A stretch of 64,000 nt of DNA from [Mycobacterium] manitobense (GTDB lineage: Bacteria > Actinomycetota > Actinomycetes > Mycobacteriales > Mycobacteriaceae). The position numbers and the translations under genes are program-made. Positions within the stretch are counted from its first letter, which is position 1. Every line of letters starts with the position of its first letter. The stretch lies in contig NZ_JACKSJ010000104.1 of NCBI RefSeq assembly GCF_025821665.1, forward strand, positions 1-64,000, written 5' to 3'. The notes beneath the pieces were generated by a model. That model had not been told where the DNA came from and did not search any database. It was given only the letters and a program-made list of their open reading frames with translations. This document shows positions 8,251 through 17,270 of this stretch, in pieces.

Positions 8251-8882
8251 CGCTGGTCCCTCACATAATCTTCGAGCGCCTGCCGGACCGCCGCGCGGCC
8301 GCGGTGCAGCAGCACCCGTTGGTTGCCGGTCGTGATGCCGAGCAGTTCACTCACCTCGGCCGAGTCGAGGTCGAGCAGGTCGCGCATCGTGACCACCTGC
8401 CGCTGCCGCTCCGGCAGCTTGTCGAGTTCGCGCCGGGCGACCGCCACGAGTTCGTCGCCGAGCACCGAGCCCTCCGGCGTCTCGGGGAAGGGCGCGGGTG
8501 CGGCGTCGGCGCGCCAGTGCCCCGGCCACTCGTCACCGGCGTCGCGGAACCGCGCCGGATCGACGGTGCCCTCGGTGAACGCCATGATCTGCAGGTCGCT
8601 GTCGCGCCGCTCGCGCACCGCCCTGGACTTGGCGATGTTGATCAGCACCGTGAAGAGCCAGGTGCGCACCGACGATCGTCCCTCGAAACCCGCGATGCCC
8701 TTCAGCAGGGCGATCCACGTCTCCTGCACCACGTCCTCGGCCTGCTCGTGGGTGTGCACGTAGCCGCGCGCCACCCGCAGCATCGCCGGGGTGTGCTGGT
8801 CCACCAGTAGCGCGAAGGCGGCCTCGTCACCACCCCGAAGGGAGGCGACGAGCGCCGCTTCATCGCCGGTGGCGGTGGTCAT
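8247..8882 (-). CDS. ECF-type RNA polymerase sigma factor
   Basis: 211 aa sigma-70 family protein. Region 2 is seen as FALLVDQHTPAMLRVARGY followed by AEDVVQETWIALLKG, and region 4 as LPERQRQVVTMRDLLDLDSAEVSELL cut by a helix-turn-helix. The 45-residue linker between them is rich in Pro and Ala. The ATG at 8882 overlaps the stop of the RclC-like gene as ATGA, and its own stop overlaps the anti-sigma start in the same way, so all three proteins are made from one mRNA. By family habit the factor probably drives its own promoter, which would be the duplicated region at 9384-9474 and 9859-9949; that is untested. Confidence 0.9.
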   Translation of the reverse strand: MTTATGDEAALVASLRGGDEAAFALLVDQHTPAMLRVARGYVHTHEQAEDVVQETWIALLKGIAGFEGRSSVRTWLFTVLINIAKSRAVRERRDSDLQIMAFTEGTVDPARFRDAGDEWPGHWRADAAPAPFPETPEGSVLGDELVAVARRELDKLPERQRQVVTMRDLLDLDSAEVSELLGITTGNQRVLLHRGRAAVRQALEDYVRDQR

Positions 8883-9397
8883 CTCGTCGTGAGGGTAGCT
8901 CCACGGCGGTCCGTTTCGGCCGACTTCAGCGCATCGGCCAGCGTCCACACCGAGACGGCGATCAGCACAACGTCTTTGATCAGGAATCCGCCGCTGAGGG
9001 TGAGCATCGGGAAGCCGCCCTCCTCCGCCGCGAAGGCGTCGGGCAGGGTGACCAGGAAGCTGATCGTGGCGACGAACAGGCCGATGGCGATCACGCTGCC
9101 GAACGCCGATGCGCGGGGCCACAACGGCTTGACCGCCAGCAGCACCGCGGCGGTCACCTCGACGACGCCGAGCAGCGCCGAGAACGTCGTGACCGAGAAG
9201 ATGTCGTACACCCAGCTCATCAGTGGGCTGCTGGCGACGAGCGGTTCGATGCCCTTGGCCTCGTAGGTGGTGAACTTCATCAGGCCGAGCCAGCCGATGA
9301 CGAGGACGAGGCTGTAGCGGATCAGCACCGCTCCGGCTCGCTCGAGTCCGGCTCCGGTGAGGAAGCTCCTGACACTGTGGTCATGGATGGTGGTCAT
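8879..9397 (-). CDS. DUF417/RclC-like membrane protein
   Basis: 172 aa with four hydrophobic segments, of the DUF417 (YkgB/RclC) family; the E. coli RclC protein belongs to the reactive-chlorine resistance operon. The N-terminus MTTIHDHSVRSF is nearly the same as that of the secreted protein at 9531-9872, because both genes start inside copies of one 91-bp repeat. The ribosome-binding site CAGGAG is part of the repeat. It leads the sigma/anti-sigma operon, so it is probably a target as well as a neighbour of the sigma factor. A role in oxidant stress is inference from family. Confidence 0.78.
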   Translation of the reverse strand: MTTIHDHSVRSFLTGAGLERAGAVLIRYSLVLVIGWLGLMKFTTYEAKGIEPLVASSPLMSWVYDIFSVTTFSALLGVVEVTAAVLLAVKPLWPRASAFGSVIAIGLFVATISFLVTLPDAFAAEEGGFPMLTLSGGFLIKDVVLIAVSVWTLADALKSAETDRRGATLTTR

Positions 9398-9474
9398 GTG
9401 CGGCTCCTGACGTGAATGGCGGATCGGTTATACGACTGAGTGCCGCCTGACCCGCCATCCGTTACACCGCTACG
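9384..9474 (-). repeat. 91-bp direct repeat, copy 1 (promoter and start of RclC-like gene)
   Basis: Identical over 91 bases to 9859-9949. It contains the leader, the ribosome-binding site CAGGAG and the first four to five codons of the RclC-like gene. Candidate promoter bases on the reverse strand are GTATAAC and, further up, TGTAACGG. Copy spacing is 475 bp. Confidence 0.95.
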
Positions 9475-9477
9475 CGA

Positions 9478-9511
9478 ACGACGGCCCCCGGATGTGTCCG
9501 GGGGCCGTCGT
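9478..9511 (-). terminator. Strong hairpin after the small secreted protein gene
   Basis: Perfect 15-bp stem (ACGACGGCCCCCGGA with its complement) and a TGTG loop, 20 nt after the stop of the gene at 9531-9872 and just before the second promoter copy. There is no U-run, as is common for mycobacterial terminators. It would insulate the secreted-protein gene from the sigma operon. Confidence 0.75.
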
Positions 9512-9530
9512 CGACGAATCGCTGCGGTGT

Positions 9531-9872
9531 TCACTTCACCTCGACGTAGATCGTCTGCGCGAACGTCTCGTTGGGTCCGTCGTTGGTCCGGACGGCGCCG
9601 GGGCGGATGCTGACGTTGGGGCGCACCGACACGATGCGCGCTTTGTCGAGTGGGACGTCGTCGATGCGATCGACGACCACTCGGTACCCCTGCGAGCGCA
9701 GTTCCGCGATGGCCCGCTCGGCGTTGGCCGGGCCCGCGGGGGCGGCGGCGACCGGGGCGGCGAGACCGATGAAGGCAGCGGTGAAGGCACCTGCCGCGAC
9801 GGTGGCGACCTTCGAGCCGGTGCGCAGAGATGAGACCAGGCTCCTGGCACCGTGGTCGTGGATGGTGGTCAT
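9531..9872 (-). CDS. Small secreted protein, MTTIHDH family
   Basis: 113 aa. After MTTIHDHGARSLVSS comes a signal sequence ending near PVAAAPAG, leaving a mature domain of about 68 residues with a pattern AIAELRSQGYRVVVDRI and YVEV at the end, typical of small conserved exported mycobacterial proteins of unknown function. It has no cysteines. The gene lies between the two copies of the 91-bp repeat and shares the promoter and first codons of the RclC-like gene, so both are presumably expressed under the same signal. A deletion between the repeats would remove exactly this gene. Confidence 0.72.
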   Translation of the reverse strand: MTTIHDHGARSLVSSLRTGSKVATVAAGAFTAAFIGLAAPVAAAPAGPANAERAIAELRSQGYRVVVDRIDDVPLDKARIVSVRPNVSIRPGAVRTNDGPNETFAQTIYVEVK

Positions 9873-9949
9873 GTGCGGCTCCTGACGTGAATGGCGGATC
9901 GGTTATACGACTGAGTGCCGCCTGACCCGCCATCCGTTACACCGCTACG
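9859..9949 (-). repeat. 91-bp direct repeat, copy 2 (promoter and start of secreted protein gene)
   Basis: Identical to 9384-9474. This copy also covers the stop codon of the S9 peptidase (9945-9947), so it is probably the original location. Similarity continues for some 30 bases into both coding regions with scattered mismatches. Confidence 0.95.
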
Positions 9950-11987
9950 TGCTCAACTTCCGGTGCAGGAATTCGTAGATCAACGCCGACCGGAACGCGG
10001 CCTGCGAATTGTCGGCCGCGCCGCCGTGGCCGCCCTCGATGTTCTCGTAGTACTGCACCGGCTGACCGGCCGCCTCGAGCGCCGCGGTCATCTTGCGGGC
10101 GTGCCCCGGGTGCACCCGGTCGTCGCGGGTCGACGTGGTGATCAGCACGGGTGGGTACCGCCGATCGGCCGAGATGTTCTGGTAGGGCGAGTATTCCGAG
10201 ATGAACGCCCAGTCGTCGGGGTTGTCCGGGTCGCCGTACTCGGCCATCCACGACGCGCCAGCCAGCAGCAGGTGGAACCGCTTCATGTCGAGCAGCGGCA
10301 CGCTGCACACCAGCGCGCCGAACAATTCCGGGTACTTCGTGAGCATCACGCCCATCAGCAGGCCGCCGTTGCTGCCACCCTGGGCGCCCAGTTGCTCGAC
10401 CGTCGTCAGGCCGCGGGCTACCAGGTCAGCCGCCACCGCCGCGAAGTCCTCGTACACGAGGTGGCGTCCCGCGCGCATCGCCTGCGTGTGCCAGCCCGGG
10501 CCGTACTCGCCGCCGCCGCGGATGTTGGCCAGCACGTAGGTGCCCCCGCGTGACAGCCACAGCCGGCCGAGCACCCCGTCGTAGCCCGGCGTACGGGACA
10601 CCTCGAACCCGCCGTACCCGCCGAGTAGCACCGGTCCCGGCGCCTGGCTGTGCCGGTGCCCGACGACGAAATAGGGCACCCGGGTGCCGTCCGCCGAGGT
10701 GGCGAAGTGCTGGCTGACCTCGAGGTCGGCGGCGTCGAAGAACGACGGAGCCCGCTTGATCTCGGTCGGCTCTCCTCCTGCGGTGCCGTGCAACAACCGC
10801 GACGGCGTGTCGAATCCGCTGGAGTCCAGGAAGATCTCGTCACCGTCGCGGTCGGCCGCCACCACCACGGTGTTGGTGTTCTCCGGGATCCCCGGCACCG
10901 GTTCGGCGGTCCAGGTGCCCGGCGTCACCACCTGCACCCGGCTCGCCACGTCGGCCAGCGTCACGAGCAGTAACCGGTCCCGGGTCCACGTGTAGTGATG
11001 CAGGCAGGTGTGCTCATCGGGTTCGAACACCACCTTCAGTTGTGCTGCGCCACTGAGGAATTGTTCGTAGTCGGCGGCCAGCAGCGAGCCGGCGCGGTAC
11101 TCGGCGGCGCCGGTGTTCCAGTCGGTCCGCAGCTCGATGAGCAGCCATTCGCGGTGCGCCGAGACCGTGGCGTCGGTGGGTGCGTCGAGCCGGATCAGCT
11201 CGTCGCCACGCAGTTCGTGGACCTCGTCGTTGTAGAAGTCGACCGCCCGGCGCAGCATGGTGCGCTCGAATCCCGGTGTGCGGTCGGCGTGTGCGGCCAC
11301 CACGACGTCGCTGGGCTCGCCGCTGAACAGCGTCTCGGCGTCGGCCAGCGGCTGCCCGCGGCGCCACCGCTTCACCAGCCTCGGGTAACCCGAGTCGGTC
11401 AGCGAACCGTCGCCGAAGTCGGTGCCGACCAGCACGGTGTCCTCGTCGACCCAGTCGATCTGGGTCTTCGCCTCCGGCAGCTCGAATCCGCCGTCGACGA
11501 ACTGCCTTGTCCACATGTCGAACTCGCGGACGATCGCGGCATCCGAGCCACCTCGGGAGAGGCTCACCAGGGCCAGGGTGCGCTCCGGTTCGATGACGTC
11601 GGCGCCCGCCCACACCCAGTTCTCGTCGTCGGCGCGCGCCAGCTCGTCGACGTCGATGACGACATCCCAGTCGGGGTTCTCACCGCGGTAGCTGTCCAGG
11701 GTGGTGCGCCGCCACAGCCCGCGCGGGTTGGCCGCGTCGCGCCAGAAGTTGTACAGGTACTCACCGCGGCGCCGCACGTAGGGGATCCGGGCATCGGTGT
11801 CGAGGACCTCGAGCGCCTCGGCCCGCATCTGTTCGAAGCGGTCCCCGGCCAGGCCGGCGAGTGTGGGCTCGTTGTGCGCGCGCACCCAGTTCAACGCGTC
11901 GTCGCCGGTGATGTCCTCGAGCCACAGATGGGGATCGGCTGTCGTGGTCTCGTCGCGCGAGCGGTCTTCAGGAGCCATGGAATTCAT
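9945..11987 (-). CDS. Prolyl oligopeptidase family (S9) serine peptidase
   Basis: 680 aa, counterpart of Rv0457c. A long beta-propeller-like N-terminal region precedes an alpha/beta-hydrolase domain with the nucleophile motif QGGSNGG, a later Asp (STRDDRVHPG) and His in EGGHGGAAD near the C-terminus. These enzymes cleave short peptides after proline or basic residues. No signal peptide, so it is cytoplasmic. ATG at 11987 has a TACGCT -10 (reverse strand 12003-11998) 10 nt upstream that overlaps the -10 of the divergent aldehyde dehydrogenase. An in-frame ATG three codons later is an alternative start. Confidence 0.88.
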   Translation of the reverse strand: MNSMAPEDRSRDETTTADPHLWLEDITGDDALNWVRAHNEPTLAGLAGDRFEQMRAEALEVLDTDARIPYVRRRGEYLYNFWRDAANPRGLWRRTTLDSYRGENPDWDVVIDVDELARADDENWVWAGADVIEPERTLALVSLSRGGSDAAIVREFDMWTRQFVDGGFELPEAKTQIDWVDEDTVLVGTDFGDGSLTDSGYPRLVKRWRRGQPLADAETLFSGEPSDVVVAAHADRTPGFERTMLRRAVDFYNDEVHELRGDELIRLDAPTDATVSAHREWLLIELRTDWNTGAAEYRAGSLLAADYEQFLSGAAQLKVVFEPDEHTCLHHYTWTRDRLLLVTLADVASRVQVVTPGTWTAEPVPGIPENTNTVVVAADRDGDEIFLDSSGFDTPSRLLHGTAGGEPTEIKRAPSFFDAADLEVSQHFATSADGTRVPYFVVGHRHSQAPGPVLLGGYGGFEVSRTPGYDGVLGRLWLSRGGTYVLANIRGGGEYGPGWHTQAMRAGRHLVYEDFAAVAADLVARGLTTVEQLGAQGGSNGGLLMGVMLTKYPELFGALVCSVPLLDMKRFHLLLAGASWMAEYGDPDNPDDWAFISEYSPYQNISADRRYPPVLITTSTRDDRVHPGHARKMTAALEAAGQPVQYYENIEGGHGGAADNSQAAFRSALIYEFLHRKLST

Positions 11988-11997
11988 TGTGGCGGCG

Positions 11998-12007
11998 AGC
12001 GTACTGT
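11998..12007. promoter_or_regulatory. Overlapping divergent -10 elements (AGCGTACTGT)
   Basis: Reverse TACGCT (peptidase) and forward TACTGT (aldehyde dehydrogenase) share the TA at 12002-12003. The peptidase side is almost leaderless; the dehydrogenase side has about 30 nt of leader with a GAGGGAGG ribosome-binding site. Confidence 0.5.
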
Positions 12008-12042
12008 GACCTCAGTTACACCGCTGATCGAGGGAGGCACCC

Positions 12043-13565
<1,523 letters not shown>

Positions 13566-13566
<1 letters not shown>

Positions 13567-14132
13567 TGGATGCCGAACGTGAGCTTGTGCGCGATGACGG
13601 GCCCAGATCTCGCGCACAAGCTCACGTTCGCCCGCACAGGGCGCTCATCACCCGTGCCGCCGCCGACCTGGTCGAGACGCTGCAGGCCCGCCACGGCGCG
13701 CTGATGTTCCACCAGTCCGGCGGCTGCTGCGACGGCTCCTCGCCGATGTGCTACCCCGACGGCGACTTCATCGTCGGCGACCGCGACGTCCTGCTCGCCG
13801 TGCTCGACGTCGGCGAGCCGGGCGTCCCGGTCTGGATCTCGGGGCCGCAGTTCGACACGTGGAAACACACCCAACTGGTGATCGACGTGGTGCCGGGACG
13901 CGGCGGCGGCTTCAGCCTCGAGGCGCCGGAGGGCAAGCGGTTCCTCAGCCGGGGCAGGGCCTTCACCGCCGAGGAGAACGCCGCACTCGCCGGGGATCCG
14001 CCGCTCACCGGCGCCCGCTACGAGGCCGGGGAGCGCCCGCAGCCGCACGGCACCCACGTCGTCGCCGAGACCGGCCGTGTCGAATCGGATGCATGTCCGT
14101 TACCTGGGCGCGCCGCGCCGGTTGAGGGCTGA
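13566..14132 (+). CDS. DUF779 family protein (Rv0459 type) with repeat-derived N-terminus
   Basis: 188 aa. The conserved core begins at RALITRAAADLVETL and contains SGGCCDGSSPMCYP, a Cys-rich turn characteristic of DUF779, a family that accompanies ExaC-type aldehyde dehydrogenases. The function is not known. No start codon lies between the core and ATG 13566, so the first 21 or so residues are encoded by an inserted inverted repeat (13574-13630) that has kept the frame open. ATG 13566 overlaps the preceding stop by one base. The core is normal in length, so the protein is probably functional with a foreign N-terminal extension. Confidence 0.8.
13574..13630. repeat. 57-bp palindromic element, 21-bp perfect arms
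   Basis: Left arm 13574-13594 (begins CGAACGTGAGCTTGTG), 15-nt loop, right arm 13610-13630, perfectly complementary. It sits just inside the coupled stop/start junction of two genes, like the MIRU elements of M. tuberculosis, though the sequence is different. Confidence 0.9.
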
Positions 14133-14162
14133 CACGGTTCTCGGCCCTTATCGTTTTCAATC

Positions 14163-14441
14163 GTGATCCCGCTTCCCAGGGCCTGGCTGTTGACCGGCGC
14201 GATGCTGGTCGGCGCCGCGGTGGGGCTGCTCGCCGGCGTGACGACGATCCTGCTCGTCGACGCCAGCGTCCGGCCCGACGTGGTGATCGGCCTGGTGGTC
14301 GGCGTACCGGGAACGATCGGCATGCTGGCCATCCTGCTTTCGGCCCAGCGCTGGGTGACCACGCTGGGTGCGTTCGTCGTCGCGATCGCGCCCGGGTGGT
14401 TCGGAGTCCTGACATTGACCCAGGTGGTGAGCGGTGCCTGA
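14163..14441 (+). CDS. Small membrane protein (Rv0460 type)
   Basis: 92 aa with three hydrophobic stretches (MIPLPRAWLLTGAMLVGA..., VVIGLVVGVPGTIGMLAILL, VTTLGAFVVAIAPGWFGVL). No recognised domain. GTG at 14163 is 8 nt after TATCGT (14149-14154), so the mRNA may start at or beside the start codon. It overlaps the next gene by 8 nt, forming a two-gene unit with another membrane protein ahead of lpdC. Confidence 0.7.
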   Translation: MIPLPRAWLLTGAMLVGAAVGLLAGVTTILLVDASVRPDVVIGLVVGVPGTIGMLAILLSAQRWVTTLGAFVVAIAPGWFGVLTLTQVVSGA

Positions 14442-14973
14442 GAAGACAGAAGAGAAGACCAGCGACAACACCTCGCCGTACCTGCCGACCTTCGACACCG
14501 GCAGCTTCGAGGCGCTGCGCAACCCGGTCGAGCCCCGTGCCGCCGAACCCGAACCGGTGCTCGCGCCATCACCCGACTACGCACCGCCCGTCGCGTTCGA
14601 GGACGTGCCGTCCGAGCCGATGCCCGAACAGGTGGCCGCCGCCCAGCCGCTCGTCGTGCCGGGCTCCTACCAGTTCGTCAAGCGGTGGATGTTCGCGCTC
14701 GTCGTGGCGGGAGTGTGGGTGGCCGCGGCCGGGATCGGCGCCGGCCTGTACCAGTGGTGGTACACCGACCCGGACCTGACCAAGCGGTGGCCGGTCTTCG
14801 CGGTGCTGGTGTACCTGGTGGCGTGCACCGTGGCGGGACTGCTGGCGGCGATGGTCGCGCACCGGCCGAAGGTGTCGGCGATGGCGATCGGGCTGATGTC
14901 GGCGCCGCTGGCGTCGACGGCCGCCGCGGCCGTGCTCTACGGCGCCTACGTGTTCGGCTGGATCGCCCGGTAG
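14434..14973 (+). CDS. Membrane protein with proline/acid-rich cytoplasmic head (Rv0461 type)
   Basis: 179 aa. Residues 1-75 are polar and rich in Pro, Glu and Ala, followed by three hydrophobic segments (about 85-108, 120-140, 147-172). Function unknown; conserved position next to lpdC in mycobacteria. GTG at 14434 overlaps the preceding gene, so translation is coupled. The N-terminal head is probably disordered and cytoplasmic. Confidence 0.7.
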   Translation: MPEKTEEKTSDNTSPYLPTFDTGSFEALRNPVEPRAAEPEPVLAPSPDYAPPVAFEDVPSEPMPEQVAAAQPLVVPGSYQFVKRWMFALVVAGVWVAAAGIGAGLYQWWYTDPDLTKRWPVFAVLVYLVACTVAGLLAAMVAHRPKVSAMAIGLMSAPLASTAAAAVLYGAYVFGWIAR

Positions 14974-14991
14974 CGCGCACCGTCGGACCAC

Positions 14992-14997
14992 TAGGCT
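14992..14997 (+). promoter_or_regulatory. -10 hexamer TAGGCT of lpdC
   Basis: TANNNT hexamer 7 nt before the GTG at 15005. Confidence 0.5.
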
Positions 14998-15004
14998 GGT
15001 GGGC

Positions 15005-16399
15005 GTGACCCACTATGACGTCGTCGTCCTCGGAGCCGGTCCCGGCGGGTACGTCGCGGCCATCCGCGCCGCCCAACTCGGGCTGAACACCGCCGTTGTC
15101 GAACCCAAGTACTGGGGCGGGGTGTGCCTCAACGTCGGCTGCATCCCGTCGAAAGCGTTGCTGCGCAACGCTGAGCTGTCCCACATCTTCACCAAGGAAG
15201 CCAAGACCTTCGGCATCAGCGGGGAGGCGACGTTCGACTACGGCGTCGCCTACGACCGCAGCCGCAAGGTCGCCGACGGCCGCGTCACCGGTGTGCACTT
15301 CTTGATGAAGAAGAACAAGATCACCGAGATCCAGGGCTACGGGAAGTTCAAGGACGACCACACGCTGTCGGTCGACCTGAACGACGGCGGCACCGAAGAG
15401 GTCACGTTCGACAACGTCATCATCGCCACCGGCGCGCACACCAAGCTGGTGCCCGGCACGAAGCTGTCGGAGAACGTCGTCACCTACGAAGAGCAGATCA
15501 TGGAGCGTGAACTGCCGAAGTCGATCGTCATCGCAGGCGCGGGCGCGATCGGCATGGAGTTCGCGTACGTGATGAAAAACTACGGCACCGAGGTGACCAT
15601 CGTCGAGTTCCTGCCGCGGGCGCTGCCCAACGAGGACGCCGACGTCTCGAAGGAGATCGAGAAGCAGTTCAAGAAGCTCGGCGTCAAGATCCTCACCGGC
15701 ACCAAGGTCGAGTCGATCGACGACGACGGCAAAGAGGTCACCGTCACCGTCAGCAAGGACGGCAAGTCGCAGGAGATCAAGGCCGAGAAGGTGCTGCAGG
15801 CCATCGGATTCGTCCCGAACGTCGAGGGCTACGACCTCGACAAGGCCGGGGTGGAACTCACCGAGCGCGGCGGCATCGGCATCGACGACTACATGCGCAC
15901 CAACAAGCCGCACGTCTACGCGATCGGCGACGTGACGGGCAAGCTGCAGCTGGCCCACGTCGCCGAGGCGATGGGCGTGGTCGCGGCCGAGACCATCGCC
16001 GGCGCGGAGACGCTGCCGCTGGGCGACTACCGGATGATGCCGCGCGCCACGTTCTGTCAGCCGCAGGTGGCCAGCTTCGGGCTCACCGAGGAGCAGGCCC
16101 GCGACGAGGGCTACGACGTCGTCGTCGCGAAGTTCCCGTTCACCGCGAACGCCAAGGCGCACGGGATGGGCGACCCGAGCGGCTTCGTCAAGCTGATCGC
16201 GGACGCGAAGTACGGCGAGCTGATCGGCGGCCACCTCATCGGCCACGACGTGTCCGAACTGCTGCCCGAGCTCACGCTGGCGCAGAAGTGGGACCTGACG
16301 GCCACCGAGCTCGCCCGCAACGTGCACACCCACCCGACGATGTCGGAGGCGCTGCAGGAATGCTTCCACGGCCTCACCGGCCACATGATCAACTTTTGA
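15005..16399 (+). CDS. lpdC: Dihydrolipoamide dehydrogenase
   Basis: 464 aa flavoprotein disulfide reductase, the shared E3 of the pyruvate and branched-chain dehydrogenases; in mycobacteria it also serves the AhpD peroxidase system. Seen: FAD-binding GAGPGGY, redox pair Cys41/Cys46 in [13 protein letters not shown]-binding GAGAIGMEF and the C-terminal [10 protein letters not shown] carrying the catalytic His-Glu of the partner subunit. Length equals that of Rv0462. GTG at 15005 is chosen because it follows TAGGCT by 7 nt and gives MTHYD; GTG at 14999 would add two residues. Its stop overlaps the next gene's TTG start. Confidence 0.95.
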   Translation: MTHYDVVVLGAGPGGYVAAIRAAQLGLNTAVVEPKYWGGVCLNVGCIPSKALLRNAELSHIFTKEAKTFGISGEATFDYGVAYDRSRKVADGRVTGVHFLMKKNKITEIQGYGKFKDDHTLSVDLNDGGTEEVTFDNVIIATGAHTKLVPGTKLSENVVTYEEQIMERELPKSIVIAGAGAIGMEFAYVMKNYGTEVTIVEFLPRALPNEDADVSKEIEKQFKKLGVKILTGTKVESIDDDGKEVTVTVSKDGKSQEIKAEKVLQAIGFVPNVEGYDLDKAGVELTERGGIGIDDYMRTNKPHVYAIGDVTGKLQLAHVAEAMGVVAAETIAGAETLPLGDYRMMPRATFCQPQVASFGLTEEQARDEGYDVVVAKFPFTANAKAHGMGDPSGFVKLIADAKYGELIGGHLIGHDVSELLPELTLAQKWDLTATELARNVHTHPTMSEALQECFHGLTGHMINF

Positions 16400-16665
16400 G
16401 AAACGAGCTCGTCGCCGGCATCGGCGGATTGGTGATTGGGCACGTCCTGTGGCTGATCGGCATCTCGCTGGCCACCGGCACCTCCGACATCAGCTTCTGG
16501 GTGCTGCTGGTGGCGGCGGTCTCACTGCTGCTCGGCGTCGCGGCGGGGGTGCTGGGATGGCGCCACTTCCAGCGCAAGTCGCACGTGTGGGCGGCGTTTC
16601 TGTGGTGCCTGCCCGCGGCGCCCGTGCTGTTCTCGATCATCGTGCTCGGCGTGACCTACCTGTAG
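16396..16665 (+). CDS. Small membrane protein (Rv0463 type)
   Basis: 89 aa with two to three hydrophobic segments, function unknown. The likely start is TTG at 16396, which overlaps the lpdC stop as TTGA; no ATG or GTG gives a sensible N-terminus near the junction. This makes its synthesis dependent on lpdC translation. Its stop is immediately followed by the stop of the convergent gene, with no bases between. Confidence 0.65.
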   Translation: MRNELVAGIGGLVIGHVLWLIGISLATGTSDISFWVLLVAAVSLLLGVAAGVLGWRHFQRKSHVWAAFLWCLPAAPVLFSIIVLGVTYL

Positions 16666-17217
16666 TCAGTCCGGGAAGTCGAGCGGCACCTGCAGTGTGC
16701 TGATGGTCGCCGCCAGGCCGTCGTATTGTGCTGCGAGCATGCAGAATTCGATCAGCTGCTGCTCCGTCAGGTGCTTCGCCAGCGCCTTCCACGTCTCCGG
16801 GGAGACGCCGCGGGTGACGACGAACTCGTCGGTGGCGGTGATCAGCACCCGCTGCCGGTCGGTGAGGCCTTCGGCGTCCGGGCCGTCGAAGATCCGGGCC
16901 TGCGTCTCGGCGTCCACACCGCGGCTGCGGGCCAGCCTGCGGTGCTGCTGCAGCTCGTACTCGCAGTCGCGCAGGTGGCCGACTCGCAGGATCACCGTCT
17001 CGGCGTCGCGGCGGGTGAGCTTGCCGAGCGGGCCGAGCAGCACGAGACTGTATGGCAGCCAGGCCAGGAACAGCAGCCGGTGCCGGCCGAGGACGTTGAC
17101 CAGGCTGAACCGCGGGGCGCGTATCGAGCGGGCGCCCGCCTTGGCGATGGCCCAGTTGAGCGGACCCAGTTCGCGGAAACCGCCGGGCTCGATGCGCGCA
17201 GGCTCTACTGAACTCAC
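16666..17217 (-). CDS. AhpD/carboxymuconolactone decarboxylase-like protein (Rv0464c type)
   Basis: 183 aa helical protein of the AhpD-like superfamily. The region RVGHLRDCEYELQQHRRLAR resembles the AhpD motif but the usual CXXC pair is reduced to a single Cys, so peroxidase activity is doubtful. GTG at 17217 gives MSSVEPARIEPGGF. The neighbouring lpdC is the electron donor for real AhpD, which makes the location suggestive but not proof. It ends next to Rv0463 on the opposite strand. Confidence 0.72.
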   Translation of the reverse strand: MSSVEPARIEPGGFRELGPLNWAIAKAGARSIRAPRFSLVNVLGRHRLLFLAWLPYSLVLLGPLGKLTRRDAETVILRVGHLRDCEYELQQHRRLARSRGVDAETQARIFDGPDAEGLTDRQRVLITATDEFVVTRGVSPETWKALAKHLTEQQLIEFCMLAAQYDGLAATISTLQVPLDFPD

Positions 17218-17270
17218 CTCATCGAGTCTGGCACAGGTAGGCCTCAAAAGGCCCGGGCACCGGTGACGGA

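Noticed and set aside
9398..9474. TGTAACGG as an ECF -35 paired with GTATAA as -10
   Set aside because: The spacing (about 24-26 bases) is too long for a normal -35/-10 pair, so I did not assign promoter boxes in the repeat.
14678..16384. 568-codon open frame antisense to lpdC
   Set aside because: Shadow of lpdC and its upstream gene; the + strand shows all dihydrolipoamide dehydrogenase motifs.
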